Of a stretch of DNA of 9,567 nucleotides, positions 6,049 to 9,567 are shown in pieces. This DNA comes from Lachnospiraceae bacterium UBA3287. GTDB taxonomy: Bacteria; Bacillota; Clostridia; Lachnospirales; Lachnospiraceae. Location: NCBI GenBank assembly GCA_002362155.1, contig DETN01000018.1:1-9567 (forward strand), read 5' to 3'. The notes beneath the pieces are model-generated. The model worked only from the letters and a program-made list of their open reading frames with translations. It did not search any database and was not told the DNA's origin. Positions within the stretch are counted from its first letter, which is position 1. Every line of letters begins with the position of its first letter. The position numbers and the translations under genes are program-made.

Positions 6049-7380
6049 TCATCCGATGCCGCCCATGAGAGCACCCGCGATCAGGGCGGTGAGTGCGGCA
6101 GCGCAGTATACGTATTTTGATAAGGGATAGAACCAGGGGCCGGGGGCCTTTTTTCTTCCCTCGCTGACGGCGGCATAAACGAAGTCCCTGCCGGCCACCC
6201 AGAAGAACATGATGCCTGCCAGAAGCGCGCCCATAGGGCAGATGTAGATGGAAACGATATCCATCCACTGGGATACGATGGCCTGGATAAAGAGAGCGGA
6301 CAGGCCCCCGAATACGTGGACGATGACGGAGGCGGGGACTCTGGTGACCCCGAAGCTGTCCTGCAGGTTGGCCACGGCCACCTCATACATGTTGATGATG
6401 GAGGAAAGGCCTGCAAAAAGGATGCAGACATAGAATACGATCTCCAGGATCCGTCCTCCGGGCATGCCGTTCATGACCCGGACCAGGTAGATGAACATAA
6501 GGCCGGGGCCTCCCGAGGAGAGCTCCGCCCCGCCCGCCGCCATGGCCGGTATGATGACGCAGGCCGCCATCAGGGCCGCCAGGGTATCGAAGAAGGCCAC
6601 TACGGCCGCAGATTTCGGAATATCTTCGTCCTTGGGCAGGTAGGACCCGTAGATGACCGTGCCGTTTCCGGCAACGGACAGGGAAAAGAAGGCCTGTCCG
6701 AAGGCGTAGACCCAGAGCCTGGGATTCTTTAATCCGGAAGGATCCAGGGTCAGGATATATCGGAGGCCTCCCGAAGCCCCTGGCAGGGTAAACACATAGA
6801 TTCCCAGACCCGCAAACAGGAAAAAGAGGACCGGCATCATGATCCTGTTGGCCTTTTCGATGCCGCCTGCCACGCCGAAGACCATGATCAGGCAGGAGGA
6901 AGCTGCCGCCAGTACGATCCAGAAGGTGGAGCCGCCGGCGGAGGCGGCCCGTGCGAAGGTCCCTCCGATCAGGTCCATGTCCTGACCCATGGCTGTCATC
7001 TGTCCGCTTATGGCCATAAAGGCATAGCGGAAGATCCATCCCATGACGCAGGTATAGCCGATGGCCAGGGCCAGGGACCCCACCACGGGGATCATGCCTA
7101 TGGCGGATCCCAGGGAGGCATTTCTCCCGCCCTCCTTCATACATGCGGAAAAGGCCGTGACGGGCCCTCCTCCCGTATGCCGGCCCAGTGCCATCTCACC
7201 GATCACACCGGTGGAGGCGATCAGGGCCACGAAAATAAAGTAGGGGATCAGAAAGGTCATGCCGCCCCAGCCCGATACCAGGGTCGGAAAGCGCCAGATA
7301 TTTCCCATGCCCACCGCGGAGCCGATGCAGGCCAGGATAAAGCCCGCGCTGCCTGTAAAGCCGTCTCTTTTCTTCTGCAT
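6049..7380 (-). CDS. Neurotransmitter:sodium symporter (NSS/SNF) family transporter
   Basis: A 443-residue integral membrane protein of the LeuT/MhsT/Tyt1 family, which imports amino acids or related compounds with sodium. The family signature in the first span is clear: GSAVGMGNIWRFP (20-32), the unwound substrate and sodium site. It is followed by GWGGMTFLIPYF and the GEMALGRHTGGGP stretch (61-73). The span-6 region reads QAFFSLSVAGNGTVIYGSY (229-247) and span 8 holds AGLSSIINMYE (323-333). About 11-12 spans fit the length. The start at 7380 has AGAAGG just upstream and lies 12 nt after the second CHR gene. Substrate is not readable from sequence; hydrophobic or aromatic amino acids are common for bacterial members, and a tryptophan-synthase-like gene lies nearby but in a separate transcription unit. 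Confidence 0.93.
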   Translation of the reverse strand: MQKKRDGFTGSAGFILACIGSAVGMGNIWRFPTLVSGWGGMTFLIPYFIFVALIASTGVIGEMALGRHTGGGPVTAFSACMKEGGRNASLGSAIGMIPVVGSLALAIGYTCVMGWIFRYAFMAISGQMTAMGQDMDLIGGTFARAASAGGSTFWIVLAAASSCLIMVFGVAGGIEKANRIMMPVLFFLFAGLGIYVFTLPGASGGLRYILTLDPSGLKNPRLWVYAFGQAFFSLSVAGNGTVIYGSYLPKDEDIPKSAAVVAFFDTLAALMAACVIIPAMAAGGAELSSGGPGLMFIYLVRVMNGMPGGRILEIVFYVCILFAGLSSIINMYEVAVANLQDSFGVTRVPASVIVHVFGGLSALFIQAIVSQWMDIVSIYICPMGALLAGIMFFWVAGRDFVYAAVSEGRKKAPGPWFYPLSKYVYCAAALTALIAGALMGGIG

Positions 7381-7392
7381 AAACCTTCTGCC

Positions 7393-7956
7393 TTAAAATT
7401 TGAAAATGATGCCTATGAGGGCCGATGCGGCTATGAATGCCACCGGGTGGATCTTTATCTTCTGCTGTCCGATAAAGATGAGGACCGCCAGGATCAGTCC
7501 CTTCCAGACAAAGAGATCCGGAATAAAATGCGATGCCTGAAAGGCGTTCAGGTCAAAGAGGGCCACCATGGCCACGTTGATGCCCGCCGCCGAGATCATG
7601 GCGATAGAGGCGGGCCTGAGGCCGTAGAAGGCCCTGTCCACATATTTGTTCTCCCGGAACTTTTCCAGGAAACGGGCGATGATCAGAATGATGATCACCG
7701 AGGGACAGGCCAGGGACAGGGAGGCCAGAATGCCTCCTGGGATCCCTCCCGTGGTATAGCCCGCGTAGGTGGACATGTTGATGCCGATGGCGCCCGGAGT
7801 GGACTCCGATATGGCGATCATATCCGCTATGTCCGCATGGCTGAACCAGCCGAACCTGTCCGAGATCTCATAGAGGAAGGGCAGGGTGGCCAGGCCGCCG
7901 CCTATGGAAAAAAGGCCTGTCTTGAAAAACTGAATGCAGAGCATGATGATGGTCAT
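7393..7956 (-). CDS. CHR-family ('chromate') transporter, short-chain subunit 2
   Basis: A 187-residue hydrophobic protein with one CHR domain. Visible family features are FFKTGLFSIGGGLATLPFL near the N-terminus (glycines 19-21, then a Pro), ESTPGAIGINMSTYAG (51-66), and further hydrophobic spans to the C-terminus. Long-chain ChrA fuses two such domains; Firmicutes often encode two short proteins that probably assemble with opposite orientation. Its ATG overlaps the stop of the first CHR gene by 4 nt (ATGA), and the symporter starts 12 nt later, so the genes are tightly coupled. Chromate efflux is shown for some pairs, but most members have no proven substrate; sulfate or another oxyanion is equally possible. 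The family call is strong; the substrate is unknown. Confidence 0.92.
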   Translation of the reverse strand: MTIIMLCIQFFKTGLFSIGGGLATLPFLYEISDRFGWFSHADIADMIAISESTPGAIGINMSTYAGYTTGGIPGGILASLSLACPSVIIILIIARFLEKFRENKYVDRAFYGLRPASIAMISAAGINVAMVALFDLNAFQASHFIPDLFVWKGLILAVLIFIGQQKIKIHPVAFIAASALIGIIFKF

Positions 7957-8510
7957 TTGCTCTCACCTCCTCCCTTTCCGAAGAAAACACCGAATACACC
8001 GGAGGCTATGACCAGCACCGCCGTGGGGACGGCAAAAATCAGATGCTTTCCGAATACTGCCAGGAAAAAGATGACCAGATACAGGATCAGGGTGGTCCTG
8101 TCCACCACGGCCTTCTTCCAGAGACGGAGCACGGCCTGGATGATCAGAACGCAGACGCATACACGGATGCCAGCAAAGGCATGCTGTACGATCTCGTAGT
8201 CCGCGAAGTTCTTCATGAACATGGCGATGATCAGGATGATGATGATGGGGCAGGTCAGAAAGCCCAGGGTGGCGGCCAGAGCGCCGGCCACTCCCTTTCT
8301 CTTGTTGCCGATAAAGGTGGATACGTTCAGGGCGATCAGGCCCGGGGTGCACTGGCCTATGGCAAAATAGTCCAGCAGCTCTTCCCTGGTGACCCAGCCC
8401 TTCTTTCTGGCCAGATCTTCTTCCAGCAGAGGAAGCATGGCGTAGCCTCCTCCGAAATTGACGGCGCCGATTTTCATAAACGCCAGGTACAGTTCCAGAA
8501 TTTCATTCAT
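7953..8510 (-). CDS. CHR-family ('chromate') transporter, short-chain subunit 1
   Basis: A 185-residue membrane protein with a single CHR domain, the partner of the overlapping downstream gene. It carries KIGAVNFGGGYAMLPLLEEDL (13-33) with the GGG-x4-P motif, WVTREELLDYFAIGQCTPG (39-57) and ALNVSTFIG (60-68), the typical CHR half-motifs. Several hydrophobic spans follow, and the C-terminus is short and charged. The start at 8510 has AAGG about 10 nt upstream. It is the first gene of the four-gene operon, served by the promoter at 8545-8573. The two CHR proteins diverge clearly from each other, as expected for a heterodimer and not a recent duplication. Substrate is inferred only from family naming. 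Confidence 0.92.
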   Translation of the reverse strand: MNEILELYLAFMKIGAVNFGGGYAMLPLLEEDLARKKGWVTREELLDYFAIGQCTPGLIALNVSTFIGNKRKGVAGALAATLGFLTCPIIIILIIAMFMKNFADYEIVQHAFAGIRVCVCVLIIQAVLRLWKKAVVDRTTLILYLVIFFLAVFGKHLIFAVPTAVLVIASGVFGVFFGKGGGESK

Positions 8511-8544
8511 TTTTTACTGCCTTTCTTTTGGGTTGATATCTTCG

Positions 8545-8573
8545 ATTATATTCCCCCATCCCCCGCTTGTAAA
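8545..8573 (-). promoter_or_regulatory. Sigma-A-type promoter of the CHR operon
   Basis: On the minus strand TTTACA (8568-8573, 5 of 6 match to TTGACA) and a perfect TATAAT (8545-8550) are separated by exactly 17 bp. The spacer is unusually G-rich (GGGGG and GGGGG blocks). It lies just past the trpB2 terminator and 35 bp upstream of the first CHR gene, giving a short leader with no room for a riboswitch. No operator repeat is evident. Confidence 0.8.
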
Positions 8574-8580
8574 TCGAATG

Positions 8581-8613
8581 TAAAAGGCCCCGGACACCTT
8601 TCAGTGCCGGGGC
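8581..8613 (-). terminator. Terminator after the trpB2-type gene
   Basis: GCCCCGG (8587-8593) pairs with CCGGGGC (8607-8613), with a CAC/GTG inner extension past a single-base bulge and a 6-nt loop. On the minus strand it is followed by CTTTTACATT, a short T-tract. It lies 36 nt after the gene's stop codon and directly before the CHR promoter. Confidence 0.75.
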
Positions 8614-8648
8614 GCTTCATAATACTTTCTTATTCAGAGCGGGAAACG

Positions 8649-9567
8649 TCAGCCGATATGGGGAAGGGAATCAAAGCCGGGCTTTAAATCCTCGTCCGTA
8701 GGGATGTAGTCTGTCATTTCGCCGTTGTTGTACTTCTCGTATGCCACCATATCGAAGTAGCCGGTGCCGGTCAGACCGAAGACAATGGTCTTCTCCTCGC
8801 CGGTCTCTTTGCAGCGCAGGGCTTCGTCGATGGCGGCGCGGATGGCGTGGGAGCTTTCGGGAGCGGGAAGGATGCCTTCCACTCTGGCAAAGAGCTCGGC
8901 TGCCGCGAAGACAGAGGTCTGCTCCACGCTGATAGCCCGCATCATGCCCTGATCATAGAGCTCGGACAGAACGGGGCTCATGCCGTGATAGCGAAGGCCG
9001 CCGGCATGGTTAGCGGAAGGAATAAAGCCGGATCCCAGGGTATACATCTTGGCCAGGGGGCAAACCTTGCCGGTATCGCAGAAATCGTAGGCATATCTGC
9101 CTCTTGTCAGGCTGGGGCAGGAAGCGGGTTCCACCGCAACGATGTCATAGTCTGCTTCGCCTCTGAGCTTCTCGCCCATGAAGGGAGAGATCAGGCCGCC
9201 CAGGTTGGATCCGCCGCCGGCGCAGCCGATGACCATGTCGGGCTTGATGCCGTACTTGTCCAGGGCGATCTTGGTCTCCATGCCGATGACGGACTGGTGC
9301 AGAAGGACCTGGTTGAGGACGGAACCCAGAACATATCTGTAGCCTTCGTGGGAAAGGGCATCCTCTACGGCTTCGGAAATGGCGCAGCCAAGGCTGCCGG
9401 TGGTGCCGGGGTGCTCGGCCAGGATCCTGCGGCCCACAGCGGTCAGTTCGGAAGGAGAAGGGGTCACGGAAGCGCCGTAGGTGCGCATGACCTCTCTGCG
9501 GAAAGGCTTCTGCTCATAGGAGACCTTTACCATGTATACGCGGCAGTCCAGTCCCAGATAGGCGCAG
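8649..9567 (-). CDS. trpB: TrpB2-type tryptophan synthase beta-like PLP enzyme (5' end cut by window edge)
   Basis: The C-terminal 305 or so residues of a protein usually about 450 long; the N-terminus, with the PLP-binding lysine, lies beyond the right edge. The reading frame stays open to 9567 (CAYLGLDCRVYMVKVSYEQKP). Recognisable TrpB2 features are VSYEQKPFRR, GSLGCAISEAVEDAL, the glycine-rich PLP-phosphate loop GCAGGGSN (9204-9227), AVEPASCPSLTRGRYAYDF, HAGGLRYHGMSP and EGILPAPESSHAIRAAIDEA. Family knowledge: TrpB joins indole and serine to make tryptophan; TrpB2 lacks the usual TrpA interface and often acts alone or as an indole salvage enzyme. No trpA lies downstream, since a terminator follows. 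The late LTGTGYFD segment has Thr where many relatives have Ser. Confidence 0.92.
   Translation of the reverse strand, partial: CAYLGLDCRVYMVKVSYEQKPFRREVMRTYGASVTPSPSELTAVGRRILAEHPGTTGSLGCAISEAVEDALSHEGYRYVLGSVLNQVLLHQSVIGMETKIALDKYGIKPDMVIGCAGGGSNLGGLISPFMGEKLRGEADYDIVAVEPASCPSLTRGRYAYDFCDTGKVCPLAKMYTLGSGFIPSANHAGGLRYHGMSPVLSELYDQGMMRAISVEQTSVFAAAELFARVEGILPAPESSHAIRAAIDEALRCKETGEEKTIVFGLTGTGYFDMVAYEKYNNGEMTDYIPTDEDLKPGFDSLPHIG

Noticed and set aside
6027..6074. Longer SIR2-like start at 6074
   Set aside because: It would overlap the symporter coding end and has no ribosome site, while AAGGAG sits at ideal spacing before 6026.
7177..8199. 340-codon plus-strand open frame across the symporter start and both CHR genes
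   Set aside because: It is a composition shadow of well-supported minus-strand membrane protein genes; the translation is a low-information mix rich in Gly, Asp, Gln and His with no domain.
1..9567. CRISPR array, insertion sequence, tRNA or phage genes
   Set aside because: No regularly spaced repeats, transposase-like protein, terminal inverted repeats or cloverleaf-like sequence were seen on either strand.

Overview
The window reads as a chromosomal segment of a moderately GC-rich Gram-positive anaerobe, most likely a clostridial (Lachnospiraceae-like) Firmicute. This rests on strong GGAGG-type ribosome binding sites, a sigma-A-type promoter, a two-gene short-chain CHR transporter pair, a KtrA/KtrB potassium system coupled to a KdpD-like kinase, and a TrpB2-type enzyme. 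The taxonomic call is an inference from style and gene content, not from a marker gene. All ten genes lie on the minus strand, so transcription runs from high to low coordinates. I see no tRNA, rRNA, insertion sequence or CRISPR array.

Three transcription units can be separated. (1) At 8649-9567 is the 3' part of a TrpB2-type tryptophan synthase beta-like gene, closed by a hairpin terminator near 8581-8613. (2) A near-consensus promoter (TTTACA, 17 bp, TATAAT; 8545-8573) starts a four-gene operon. It holds two overlapping short CHR-family ('chromate') transporter genes, a neurotransmitter:sodium symporter family transporter, and a SIR2-like NAD-fold protein, and it ends at a strong rho-independent terminator at 4961-4995. 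(3) A potassium operon follows: a KtrB/TrkH channel subunit, a KtrA/TrkA gating subunit, a previously untracked 52-residue single-span membrane protein (2579-2737), a short KdpD-like sensor kinase without the KdpD signature domain, and a KdpE/OmpR-like response regulator that runs off the left edge.

The potassium unit is the most coherent system here. The channel, its nucleotide-binding gate and a dedicated two-component system appear to be one operon. Upstream of its first gene is a pair of perfect 8-bp direct repeats with an 11-bp period, the geometry expected for an OmpR/KdpE-type dimer, which suggests autoregulation. The least explained parts are the tiny membrane protein inside this operon and the SIR2-like protein that ends the transporter operon.
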